Origin: Parolsenella massiliensis
GTDB lineage: Bacteria; Actinomycetota; Coriobacteriia; Coriobacteriales; Atopobiaceae
Length of the DNA: 64,000 nt
Reading direction: 5' to 3'
Assembly (NCBI RefSeq): GCF_900143685.1
Contig: NZ_LT671675.1
Span: forward strand, 719,111-783,110
Part shown: piece by piece, positions 51,940 through 60,024 of the stretch
How the letters are laid out: the number at the start of each line of letters is the position of its first letter
Numbering within the stretch: position 1 is the stretch's first letter
The notes under the pieces: model-generated
Told to the model about the DNA's origin: nothing
The model's input: the letters and a program-made list of their open reading frames with translations, nothing else
The model's database searches: none
Made by a program: the position numbers and the translations under genes

Positions 51940-53427
51940 GTGGACTGGGGCGCGGCGGGCGTCTCCGGGGCTGGCGCTGGCGCGAGTGCGGCCGGGGCGG
52001 CTTCGGCTGACGCCGTGGCGGCTGCGGCGGGCGTTGGCGCCCGGGCTGGCGAGCCCACGTGCTGCGCGTATGCCCGCGAGCTCATCCGCGGTGCCGTGGA
52101 GCTCGAGGAGCTGCCGTATGGCTGGGTGCGCCCTTGGCGTTTCTCAGCCGGTCAGCGCCGGGCGCTTGCGAGCTGCCTTGCCTGGTATCCGGGCATCTTT
52201 CGCCAGATGGCTACCTGTACCGCCGGCATTCGCCTTGAGTTCGAGACGGACGCCTCCGAGGTGTTCATCGAGGTGCGAACAGACCGCGAGCCCCGCGCCA
52301 CAAGAAACGTGCTCAAGGGCATGAAGCCCGAGGTGGGAGATGCAAACGCCGCGCACGACGGCTTCTCGTTCGATGTGGACGGAAAGCACAGGGCGGGCGA
52401 GGTGCGCCTGGGCCCCGTTGCGGGCTCCTACGCCGCCGCCACGGCTGCGGCCTCGATGCCGGGCGAGTGGGCCGCGGGCATCACGCTCGAGCTTGGCGAG
52501 CTTGCGGGCCACCGTGGCCTCATGGAGCTGCCGGGCTTTGGGCGCTCGCACCGCGTCTGCGTGTGGCTGCCGGTGCTTAGGGGCTGTGAGCTCGGGCGCA
52601 TTGCCGGAAACGGCACGTTTGTGAGGGCCGTTGGGGGTGCGGAGGAGCCTGCGCTTCTCGTGCTCGGCGACTCCGTGGCCCAGGGCTTCACGACGGGCGA
52701 CCCTGCGCTTGCGTGGCCCTCGCTGGTTTCTCGCGAGCTAGGCGTGCCACTCGTGAACCAGAGCGTGGGCGCGCAGGTGTTCCAGGAGAGCGCGGTGGCG
52801 CCGCTGCCCACGAACGCGGGCGTGCCGGCGCTGGTCATCGTGGCACTGGGCGCCAACTACCGGTACGGCCGCTGCAACGAGCGCGTCGTGGCGCGCGAGA
52901 TCGCGGCGTGTCTCGAGCATGTGGACGAGCTGTGGCCCAGCGTGCCATTCGTGGTGCTCAAGCCGCACGTGGGCGCGCGCGAGCCGGTTGCGGGCAGCTG
53001 CTTCGAGCGCGTGCCGGCGCTTATCGATGACGCGGTGGCTCGCGTGAGGCGCCGGCGCATGGCGGCGGGTGCGCCGGCGGTGCTGTCGCTGGCAACGCCC
53101 GCGCTGGAGGAGCGCAAGCTCTCGGATGCCGACGGCCATCCCACGGCAGCCGGTGCTGCCGCCCTCGCGCGCTTCGTGCTGGACGAGCTGCCCAAGCTCG
53201 AGTGCCGCTGCCTGGCCGAGACGGGCCGCTACGGGCGCTGCGGCGCGTGCGGACACGCGGGTGGCAAGGGCTCCGCGAAGGCCGGGCACGCAGGCGAGCA
53301 CGCCGCAAAGCATGCGCACGCCTCGGGTCGCGAGCACGCCGCAAAGCCTCCGGTCTTATCGGCCCCATCCATCGAGGACACGCCGCCGGGCCAGACCATC
53401 TCCATGTTCACGCTGCTAGACGAGTAG
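51940..53427 (+). CDS. SGNH/GDSL-type hydrolase with N-terminal extension and Cys/His-rich tail
   Basis: A 495-residue protein from GTG 51940 (GAGAGGGAGAG upstream). The first about 35 residues are alanine/glycine-rich. A non-catalytic beta domain (residues about 60-230) precedes the SGNH domain: block I LVLGDSVAQGF (Ser nucleophile, near 238-248), block III VALGANYRYG, and block V DADGHPT (Asp/His, near 392-398). It should cleave an ester, perhaps of a cell-wall or lipid group. The tail has CRC...CGACGH and many His/Ala repeats (HAGEHAAKHAHAS), unusual for the family and suited to metal binding. No export signal is visible. Confidence 0.82.
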   Translation: MDWGAAGVSGAGAGASAAGAASADAVAAAAGVGARAGEPTCCAYARELIRGAVELEELPYGWVRPWRFSAGQRRALASCLAWYPGIFRQMATCTAGIRLEFETDASEVFIEVRTDREPRATRNVLKGMKPEVGDANAAHDGFSFDVDGKHRAGEVRLGPVAGSYAAATAAASMPGEWAAGITLELGELAGHRGLMELPGFGRSHRVCVWLPVLRGCELGRIAGNGTFVRAVGGAEEPALLVLGDSVAQGFTTGDPALAWPSLVSRELGVPLVNQSVGAQVFQESAVAPLPTNAGVPALVIVALGANYRYGRCNERVVAREIAACLEHVDELWPSVPFVVLKPHVGAREPVAGSCFERVPALIDDAVARVRRRRMAAGAPAVLSLATPALEERKLSDADGHPTAAGAAALARFVLDELPKLECRCLAETGRYGRCGACGHAGGKGSAKAGHAGEHAAKHAHASGREHAAKPPVLSAPSIEDTPPGQTISMFTLLDE

Positions 53428-53436
53428 GGGACAGCC

Positions 53437-54675
53437 ATGCCTACGTTTGAGAACCGTTGCGCGCCCGGCCTTGGCGAGGGTCTCTCGCCAGACGTTGCCC
53501 AGGCCGTTCTCGAGCAGCGCGCTAGCGGACGTCTCAGCGAGTTTGCCACGCCCAACGCCCGTGCCCTGCGCCGCGTTGCCGCCGAGCGCGACCGCGACAC
53601 GCCCGAGCGCCCCGCTTTCGTGCGAGACGCCGAGAAGATCATCCATCTGCCCGCCTACAACCGCCTTGCGGGAAAGACGCAGGTCTTCTCGCTGCGTGCC
53701 AATGACGACATCACGCGTCGAGGCCTCCATGTGCAGCTCGTGAGCCGCGTGGCGCGTGACATCGGCCTGTCTCTGGGGCTCAACCTGGACCTCATCGAGG
53801 CCATCGCGCTTGGCCATGACATTGGTCACACGCCGTTCGGCCACGCCGGCGAGCGCTTCTTGAACGACGTCTACCACGAGCGCACCGGGCGCTGGTTCTT
53901 CCACAACGTGCAGAGCGTGCGCGTGCTCGACGTGCTGTACGGCCGCAACCTCACGCTCCAGACGCTCGACGGCGTCATCTGCCACAACGGCGAGTGCGAG
54001 CGCCAGGTGTTCGAGACGAGCGACCTTGCGAGCTTCTCGGAATTCGACGGAATCGTGGAGGGATGCTGGGCCACGGGCGAGGGCGCCATCGGGCACCTGC
54101 GGCCCATGACGCTCGAGGGATGCGTCGTGCGTCTCTCGGACATTATTGCCTACGTTGGCAAGGACCGGCAGGACGCCATCGCCTCGGGTGTGGTGGGCGA
54201 GGACTCGTTTTCCGACGGGCTGGGCAGCGCCTACAACACCTGGGCGCTGGGCGCGTTCATCACTGACGTGGTGGAGCACAGCTTTGGTCGCGACCGCATC
54301 GAGATGAGTGAGGCCGCGTTTGCCGAGATGCGCCGTGCCAAGCGCGAGAACTACGAGAGGATTTACAACGCCAGCGAGCTGTCCGGCGAGCTGTCCGGCG
54401 CATTTGCCGAGCTGTTCTCGCGCGTGTACGAGCGCATGCTGGGCGATTTGCGGGCCGGCGACGAGAGCAGCCCCGTGTTTAGGCATCACATCGTGGACGT
54501 GGAGCGGCAGCTTGCGCACTACGGGCGCACCTATGACTGGGAGAGCGACCTGGACCTCACGGCGGTGGACTACATCTCCTCGATGACCGACGACTACTTC
54601 GTGGCCCTCTGTGAGTCGCTGTTCCCCGACAGCGCGAGCGTGTTCCGCCGCCGCGGCTACTTCTGTGAGCGGTGA
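53437..54675 (+). CDS. dGTPase-like HD-domain phosphohydrolase
   Basis: A 412-residue protein with GTAGGGGAC before ATG 53437. The HD signature is ALGHDIGHTPFGHAGE (near residues 128-143), with HLPAYNRLAGKTQVF (near 70-84) and the second His/Asp pair in TLDGVICHNGE. This matches deoxyguanosine triphosphate triphosphohydrolases, which cut dNTPs to nucleoside and triphosphate; some serve as anti-phage enzymes. It lies between the SGNH gene and rarA. Its stop codon TGA is part of a GGTGACA repeat end. The substrate is inferred. Confidence 0.88.
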   Translation: MPTFENRCAPGLGEGLSPDVAQAVLEQRASGRLSEFATPNARALRRVAAERDRDTPERPAFVRDAEKIIHLPAYNRLAGKTQVFSLRANDDITRRGLHVQLVSRVARDIGLSLGLNLDLIEAIALGHDIGHTPFGHAGERFLNDVYHERTGRWFFHNVQSVRVLDVLYGRNLTLQTLDGVICHNGECERQVFETSDLASFSEFDGIVEGCWATGEGAIGHLRPMTLEGCVVRLSDIIAYVGKDRQDAIASGVVGEDSFSDGLGSAYNTWALGAFITDVVEHSFGRDRIEMSEAAFAEMRRAKRENYERIYNASELSGELSGAFAELFSRVYERMLGDLRAGDESSPVFRHHIVDVERQLAHYGRTYDWESDLDLTAVDYISSMTDDYFVALCESLFPDSASVFRRRGYFCER

Positions 54676-54702
54676 CATTGGTGCCGGGGCCAACTGCCAC
54701 CG
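54671..54702 (+). repeat. GGTGACA-type repeat covering the dGTPase stop codon
   Basis: GGTGACATTGGTGCCGGGG then CCAACTGCCACCG, with GTTGG-type complementarity inside. The stop TGA (54673-54675) lies within GGTGACA. Confidence 0.6.
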
Positions 54703-54732
54703 TGGCGCGGCTGGTGTCGTACAATCGTTCCC

Positions 54733-56100
54733 ATGGATACGCTATTCACAGAAGTCGAGCGCTACAAGCGCAACATGAACGCGCCGCTGGCCGTGCGCAT
54801 GCGCCCGCAGACGCTTGCCGAGTACGTGGGCCAGGCGCAGGCCGTGGGCCCGGACTCGTGGCTGCGCCGCGCCATCGAGCACGACGTGCTTTCGAGCGTC
54901 ATTCTCTACGGGCCGGCCGGCACGGGCAAGACCACGCTCGCGCGCATCATCGCCAACACCACGCACGCCGAGTTCACCGAGGTCTCGGCTGTCACGGGCA
55001 CGGTCAAGGACCTCCGCCGAGAGATCGACGCCGCCGAGAGCCGCCTCATGGCCCGCGGCATGCGCACGATCCTGTTCGTGGACGAGATTCACCGCTTCAG
55101 CCGCACGCAGCAAGACGCGCTGCTCCACGCCGTGGAGGACCGCATCGTGGTGCTCATTGGTGCCACGACCGAGAACCCCTACTTCGAGGTGAACTCCGCG
55201 CTCATCTCGCGCAGCCGCGTCGTGGAGCTGCAGCCGCTGGGGGATGACGACATCGCCACCCTCGTGCGACGTGCCTGCGACTCGCCGCACGGGCTTGCCG
55301 GCGCGTTTGCGCTGGCAGACGACGCGCTCGCGGAGATTGTGCAGCTTGCCGGGGGCGACGCGCGCTCCGCCCTCACGTCGCTGGAGCTCGCGAGCCAGAT
55401 GGCGCTGCCCGCCGGCGCCAAGGTGGGGCAGGATGGCGTGGCGGTGCTCGCAGACGGCACGCGCCTGGGCGAGGACGGCGCCGCGCCCCTGCCCATCACG
55501 CGCGAGAACGTTCTCGAGGCAAATCCGCGCCGGGGGCTTCCCTACGACAAGTCCGGCGATATGCACTACGACATCATCTCGGCGTTCATCAAGTCCATGC
55601 GCGGTAGCGACCCAGACGCCGTCCTCTACTGGCTCGCCCGCATGATCGACGCGGGCGAGGACCCCAAGTTCATTGCGCGGCGCATCATGATCCACGCAAG
55701 CGAGGACGTGGGCAACGCGGACCCGCAGGCGCTGCTCATTGCGCACGCGGCGTTCAAGTCTGCCGAGGTCATCGGCTATCCGGAGTGCCGCATCAACCTG
55801 GCCCAGGCGGCGCTTTACGTTTGTCTGGCGCCCAAGAGCAACGCCGCCGAGGCGGGCATTGACGCGGCGCTCGACGAGGTGCGTCACGGCCCTCGCCGAG
55901 ACGTGCCCAACCACCTGCGAGACCGCCATCGCCCCGGGTCGGAGGACTACGGCCCCTACCTCTACCCGCACAACTACCCGGAAGGCTGGGTGGAGCAGCA
56001 GTACCTGCCTGACGGTCTGGAGCGCGGCAGCTTCTTCCATCCCAGCGGGCGCGGCTGGGAGGCCTGGCGCCTCGACGCCACGCGCCGCGACCGTCCGTAG
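54733..56100 (+). CDS. rarA: RarA/MgsA replication-associated AAA+ recombination protein
   Basis: A 455-residue AAA+ ATPase. Walker A is GPAGTGKTTLAR (near residues 61-72), Walker B LFVDEIHRFSR (near 114-124), with sensor-2 and the C-terminal tetramerisation region (GLPYDKSGDMHYDIISAFIKS). It acts at stalled replication forks with SSB. The start ATG 54733 has no ribosome site, but TACAAT (54719-54724) ends eight bases before it, so a leaderless or near-leaderless mRNA is likely. It is followed by a 3'-end repeat and then the sigma-factor operon. Confidence 0.94.
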   Translation: MDTLFTEVERYKRNMNAPLAVRMRPQTLAEYVGQAQAVGPDSWLRRAIEHDVLSSVILYGPAGTGKTTLARIIANTTHAEFTEVSAVTGTVKDLRREIDAAESRLMARGMRTILFVDEIHRFSRTQQDALLHAVEDRIVVLIGATTENPYFEVNSALISRSRVVELQPLGDDDIATLVRRACDSPHGLAGAFALADDALAEIVQLAGGDARSALTSLELASQMALPAGAKVGQDGVAVLADGTRLGEDGAAPLPITRENVLEANPRRGLPYDKSGDMHYDIISAFIKSMRGSDPDAVLYWLARMIDAGEDPKFIARRIMIHASEDVGNADPQALLIAHAAFKSAEVIGYPECRINLAQAALYVCLAPKSNAAEAGIDAALDEVRHGPRRDVPNHLRDRHRPGSEDYGPYLYPHNYPEGWVEQQYLPDGLERGSFFHPSGRGWEAWRLDATRRDRP

Positions 56101-56227
56101 CGCCAAAGGGTAGTGCCAAAGGGGACGGGTCCCTTTGGGATGCTGGTGACTGTGCCAAAGGGGACGGGTTCAACTGGCTCCGGCGGCCTCCCCGCGCCTG
56201 CCAAACGTACCCGTCCCCTTTGACAGG
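56101..56227 (+). repeat. Compound GGGGACGGG repeat after rarA
   Basis: Three related units: CCAAAGGG...GTGCCAAAGGGGACGGG / TCCCTTTGG (56103-56138), TGTGCCAAAGGGGACGGGTT (56151-56170) and its inverse TGCCAAACGTACCCGTCCCC / TTTGACAGG (56199-56227). The outer unit pair could fold over about 80 bases. It starts right after the rarA stop. The TTGACA at 56220 could double as the -35 of the next gene (TAGAAT at 56241). Confidence 0.7.
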
Positions 56228-56306
56228 TCTCGCCGATGGGTAGAATGACACGCATAGCGAGCGCGCCCGCACGCGGCGGGCGCCACGAACACTTGGAGGA
56301 ATCCCG

Positions 56307-56924
56307 ATGGAGCCAATGACGATTGCCCTCATCGTCCTGGTCGTTGCCGGCGTTTGGGCCGTGGTCGAGCTTGCCCTCACCCTGCGTCAGACGCGCAAGA
56401 GCGTCTCCGAGCTCACGGACTCCGTGAACGACACGATCGGCGAGGTTCGCCCCGCCATCGCCAAGCTCGACGGTGCCATCGACGAGCTGCAGCCCGCCGT
56501 CAAGCAGATCGAGCCCATCCTCGAGAAGGCCGCCACCTCGGTTGACCTCATCAATGTTGACCTCGTGCGCGTCGAGGGCATCCTGTCCGACGTCAACTCC
56601 GTGACGGGCACCGGCGCCCGCGTCACCGAGGCGGTCACCGGCGCCGTTGAGCACGCGGCCGGCGGCGTTGCCGGCGTGGCCGCGAAGGTTGCCGGCAAGG
56701 TCACGGGCAAGCAGCCCTCCAAGCTCGCGGGCCACGAGGACCCGGCGAGCCTTGAGGCCCCCAAAGGCGAGGCTGCCGCGGACGCCCCGCGCGTGAGCGT
56801 CGAGCAGGTCAGCGGTGACACCGGCTACTTCACCTACCCGGCTGGCGAGGCCGCCGGCGAGAGCGTTGCCGGTGACGAGCCTGCCGCGGACGCCGCCGCC
56901 CAGCCCGCCTCCGAGAACGACTAG
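56307..56924 (+). CDS. DUF948-like membrane protein with helical stalk
   Basis: A 205-residue protein with TTGGAGGAATCCC before ATG 56307. One N-terminal helix (TIALIVLVVAGVWAVVELAL) is followed by DUF948-like heptad helices (SVSELTDSVNDTIGEVRPAIAKL...) with coiled-coil character, a glycine/alanine-rich segment, and an acidic tail (AGDEPAADAAAQPASEND). Such proteins are common beside general-stress or sporulation-like sigma genes and may be envelope stress factors, but the role is unknown. It is followed 14 bases later by the anti-sigma-like gene. Confidence 0.78.
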   Translation: MEPMTIALIVLVVAGVWAVVELALTLRQTRKSVSELTDSVNDTIGEVRPAIAKLDGAIDELQPAVKQIEPILEKAATSVDLINVDLVRVEGILSDVNSVTGTGARVTEAVTGAVEHAAGGVAGVAAKVAGKVTGKQPSKLAGHEDPASLEAPKGEAAADAPRVSVEQVSGDTGYFTYPAGEAAGESVAGDEPAADAAAQPASEND

Positions 56925-56937
56925 GGGAGCGAGAAAG

Positions 56938-57309
56938 ATGCAGAACAAGACCGTCTCCCTCAGCGTTCCGGCAGATCCCAGCTACGCGCGCCCCGTGCGC
57001 ATGCTTGCCGCGAACCTCGCCGTGCTTGCCGGCCTCACCGTCGAGGACGTCGAGGACGCCCGCATGGTTGCCGAGGAGGGCTTCGTGTGGTGCTGCGCCA
57101 CCAAGCCCGACACCTGTGACATCGAGTTCCACGTGGGCGCCGGCCAGATGGCCATCGAGTTCGCCTTTGGCCCCGAGAAGCTCCCCGAGGACGACCAGAC
57201 CTCGACCTACGCCGAGCTCATCCTCTCCGCCGTGTGCGACGAGTTCGCCTTTGACGAGGAAAGCCGCACGCTCAGGCTTGCGAAGAGTGTGGACGTCGCA
57301 GATGCCTAG
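56938..57309 (+). CDS. RsbW/SpoIIAB-like anti-sigma protein, degenerate ATP site
   Basis: A 123-residue protein; ATG 56938 follows GGGGAGCGAG. It has the HATPase layout of anti-sigma factors (SLSVPADPSYARPVRMLAAN; LTVEDVEDARMVAEEGFVW), but the N-box Asn expected after AEE is missing (EEGFVWCC), and no DxGxG is visible. It may therefore hold its sigma factor without the usual kinase activity. It overlaps the sigma gene by eight bases, a strong sign of a dedicated pair. No RsbV-like anti-anti-sigma gene is in the window. Confidence 0.78.
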   Translation: MQNKTVSLSVPADPSYARPVRMLAANLAVLAGLTVEDVEDARMVAEEGFVWCCATKPDTCDIEFHVGAGQMAIEFAFGPEKLPEDDQTSTYAELILSAVCDEFAFDEESRTLRLAKSVDVADA

Positions 57310-58159
57310 TGAATCCACAGAGCTCACCGCCGAGCAGCGCGCCGAGGCCCGGCGTGCCGCGGCCACGTCCGTGCGCGAGCTGCCGGGCACGCCCAAGGGC
57401 AAGCTCGCCTGGGACAAGGCCCGCACGCGCGAGCTGTTCCGCCTCTACAAGCAGGAGGGCGACGAGGACGCGCGCGGCGAGCTCGTCATGAGCCACCTCA
57501 ACCTCGTGCGCTTCCTCGCGAGCAAGTTCAAGAACCGCGGCGAGCCGCTCGACGACCTCATCCAGGTGGGGACGATCGGCCTCATCAAGGCCATCGACCG
57601 CTTCGACCCCGACCGCGGCCTGGAGTTCACCACCTACGCCACGCCCACGATCCTGGGCGAGATAAAGCGCCACTTCCGCGACAAGGGCTGGAGCGTCCGT
57701 GTGCCCAGGCGCCTGCAGGAGCTGTCGGCCAAGGTCAACCAGACCACCGACCAGCTCACGAAGGAGCTGCAGCGCACGCCCACCACCGAGGAGGTAGCTG
57801 CCAAGCTGGGCGTCTCCGTCGACGAGGTGCTCGAGGCCATGGAGTCCTCGAGTGCCTACAGCTCCGTGCCACTCGAGGGCGGCAGCTCCGATGACGACGA
57901 GACCCCTGCCGTCATCGACCACTACGCGAGCGTGGACGAGGACCTCACCTCTGCCGACGACCGCATGGTCATCGAGGACACCATCGCCGACTTCTCGCCC
58001 CGTGAGCAGGAAGTCCTTCGCATGCGCTTCAACGACGGCCTCACGCAGATAGAGATTGCCAAGCGCCTGGGCATCTCCCAGGTGCAGGTGAGCCGCCTGC
58101 TTCGCCGCACGCTCAAGAAGCTGCAGGAGAAGGTCGACCCCGAGGGGCTCGCGAAGTGA
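57302..58159 (+). CDS. SigB/SigF-family RNA polymerase sigma factor
   Basis: A 285-residue sigma-70 family protein (SigB/F/G class); ATG 57302 lies inside the anti-sigma gene. Region 2 has LVRFLASKFKNRGEPLDDLIQVGTIGL (near residues 67-93) and EFTTYATPTILGEIKRHFRDKGW (near 107-129). Region 3 has VPRRLQELSAKVN. Region 4 has LTQIEIAKRLGISQVQVSRLLRRTLKKL (near 247-274) with the HTH. It should switch on a stress or stationary-phase regulon. The AI-2E-family permease overlaps its stop (GTGA). Confidence 0.92.
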   Translation: MPSESTELTAEQRAEARRAAATSVRELPGTPKGKLAWDKARTRELFRLYKQEGDEDARGELVMSHLNLVRFLASKFKNRGEPLDDLIQVGTIGLIKAIDRFDPDRGLEFTTYATPTILGEIKRHFRDKGWSVRVPRRLQELSAKVNQTTDQLTKELQRTPTTEEVAAKLGVSVDEVLEAMESSSAYSSVPLEGGSSDDDETPAVIDHYASVDEDLTSADDRMVIEDTIADFSPREQEVLRMRFNDGLTQIEIAKRLGISQVQVSRLLRRTLKKLQEKVDPEGLAK

Positions 58160-59496
58160 CGTCGGGACGCAAGACGCCAGAGGAGCGCCAGCGCGCCTTC
58201 GAGTCCGCGAGGCTCATCGCCACGCGCGCGTGGGCGTTTGTGGGGTGCGCGCTCGCGTTCGTCATCGCGCTCGCGGCGCTGGGCTCGGTTGAGTCGGCGG
58301 TCCAGTGCGTGCTCGTGGGCGGCTTCGTTGGCTTTGTGTGCAGCTCGATGACCAACTGGCTCGAGCGCCACGGCGTGAGCCGGGCGGTGGGTGCGCTCAT
58401 CGCGCTTGCCGTGGTGATCGCCGTGCTCGTGGGGCTCGCGCTGTGGCTGATGCCGCTGTTCGTGAGCCAGCTCATGCAGCTGCTCGAGCGGCTGCCGGGG
58501 CTTCTCGCCCAGGCGCAGGACGCGGTGCAGGCGCTGTTTGCCACGTTTGGCTCCGAACGCACGGCAGAGATCCAGACGAACGTCCAGGGCTTCGTGGGCA
58601 TGCTGTCAGACGTGGGCACGAGCCTCACGCGCCAGCTCGCGAGCTGGCTTTCCACGGCGTTCGTTCCCAACGTCATGGGGATTGCGAACGACCTTGTGAT
58701 GTTCTTCCTCGGCCTTGTGATGGCCTACTGGTTTGCGAAGGACTACCCGGCGCTCATGCGCGAGTTTGGCGTCATCGCGGGCCCCAGGCACGACGAGGAC
58801 CTGTCGCTGCTCGTTGCCGTTCTGGGCCGCGCGGTGGGCGGCTACATGCGCGGCATCGTGATCACGAGCGTGCTCAACGGCGTCTTGGCGTTTGCGGGGT
58901 TTGCGCTGTGCGGCCACCCCTACGCGGGCCTCATGGGCATTCTCGTGGGACTTTTGCACTTTGTGCCCGTCGTGGGGCCGGCGGTGTCTGCGCTCATGGC
59001 AACGCTCACGGCTCTGTTCGCGAGCCCGGCCGTGGCCTTTTGGACGCTTGTGGTCTCCGTGGTTGCTCAGAACGTGGTCGACAACCTCGTGAGCCCGCTG
59101 GTGATGCAGAGCTCGGTGAAGATCCACCCGGCCATGAGCCTCATTGGCATCACCATGGGCGCGAGCCTGGGCGGCGCCGTCGGCATGGCCCTGGCCGTGC
59201 CGCTCACGGCTGCCGTCAAGGGCGCGTTCGTCTACTACTTCGAGAGCAAGACGGGTCGCCAGCTCGTGAGCTACGAGGGCGCGTTCTTCAAGGGGACGCC
59301 GTTCCATCACGCGGACGGCAGCCCCGTGCCCTCGTTCGACGCGCTCGACGACGACACGTTCCTCGCGGACTCGCGCCTGGTCGAGGCCGATGACATTGCC
59401 GACGCCCAAGCCGAGGAGAGCCCCGAGCATGAGGCAACCCTCGCCGACAAGATCCGCGAGACGCTCGTTGGCGGCGATGGTCCCAAGGCGTCGTAG
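58156..59496 (+). CDS. AI-2E/PerM-family permease
   Basis: A 446-residue membrane protein with GTG 58156 overlapping the sigma gene stop. About eight hydrophobic segments, a periplasmic-like helical region in the middle (LLERLPGLLAQAQDAVQALF), and the family end motif DNLVSPLVMQSSVKIHPAMSLIGIT (near residues 311-335) are visible. Despite the name, most members have unknown or Na+/H+-related roles. The C-terminal about 80 residues are acidic and cytoplasmic. It is the last gene of the sigma operon. Confidence 0.9.
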   Translation: MTSGRKTPEERQRAFESARLIATRAWAFVGCALAFVIALAALGSVESAVQCVLVGGFVGFVCSSMTNWLERHGVSRAVGALIALAVVIAVLVGLALWLMPLFVSQLMQLLERLPGLLAQAQDAVQALFATFGSERTAEIQTNVQGFVGMLSDVGTSLTRQLASWLSTAFVPNVMGIANDLVMFFLGLVMAYWFAKDYPALMREFGVIAGPRHDEDLSLLVAVLGRAVGGYMRGIVITSVLNGVLAFAGFALCGHPYAGLMGILVGLLHFVPVVGPAVSALMATLTALFASPAVAFWTLVVSVVAQNVVDNLVSPLVMQSSVKIHPAMSLIGITMGASLGGAVGMALAVPLTAAVKGAFVYYFESKTGRQLVSYEGAFFKGTPFHHADGSPVPSFDALDDDTFLADSRLVEADDIADAQAEESPEHEATLADKIRETLVGGDGPKAS

Positions 59497-59555
59497 GGGC
59501 TGCGCCATCGATTGCTGGATGCGTTCGCTTACGGGGCCCAATAAGTCTGACGGGC

Positions 59556-59687
59556 TGCGACGGCTCCGCGGCTGACGCCAAGGCCCTGCCACAGACCGGC
59601 GACTCCCCGGCCTCCGTCGCGCTTGCCGCTGCCGGCGCGGCCGCCGTGCTCGCCGGTGCGTTCGCGCTCCGTCGCCGCGGCGCGTAA
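59556..59687 (+). pseudogene. Remnant of an LPQTG cell-wall-anchored protein
   Basis: Read in one frame, the stretch gives DAKALPQTGDSPAS followed by a hydrophobic helix (VALAAAGAAAVLAGAFA) and LRRRGA, then TAA at 59685-59687: a complete sorting signal. Upstream the same frame has no start codon with a ribosome site and no protein-like sequence before the end of the permease gene (59496). It is the last about 40 codons of a lost surface protein. Confidence 0.78.
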
Positions 59688-59754
59688 GCTCCGCAGTTCT
59701 GGACCAAATCGCCTCGGCGGGCCCTTTTTCGTGCAGCGGAAGGCGCCTTCGCCT

Positions 59755-59877
59755 CTAAGTGAGCGGGCAAACGACCGCCTTCCGAGTAGACAAATTGCAC
59801 GCACCTCGTCTACCTGCAATTTTGCAAGGCATATATAGCCGTCTACTCGCGTGATCGCAATTTGCCCGCTCACTTAG
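59755..59877 (+). repeat. 66-nt core element, copy C, with outer inverted arms
   Basis: Outer arms CTAAGTGAGCGGGCAAA (59755-59771) and TTTGCCCGCTCACTTAG (59861-59877) are perfect 17-bp partners, unrelated to the arms of copies A and B. Core 59784-59849 is 66 bases with GAGTAG, CTACCTGC, TTTG and CTACTCG at the same positions. The left GAGTAGAC can pair with the middle GTCTAC or the right GTCTACTC. Confidence 0.82.
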
Positions 59878-60024
59878 CGCATCTTCGGGTTTTTGCGACC
59901 CGAAATCCACTCGAATGGTGCGCAGATGTGCTGTCTACAGCCCGCTCACGCCCGCATTCGCGCCGCTCGCGGTATACTTACACGGTTGAATGCACGCAGA
60001 CCAACCCGAACGTAGGGGAGACAT

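Larger units (their letters stand above)
59497..60024. other. Gap with surface-protein remnant, copy C of the 66-nt element and the alaS promoter
   Basis: Besides the features listed separately, TATACT at 59973-59978 is a plausible -10 for alaS, though no convincing -35 was found. No intact gene is visible. Confidence 0.6.
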
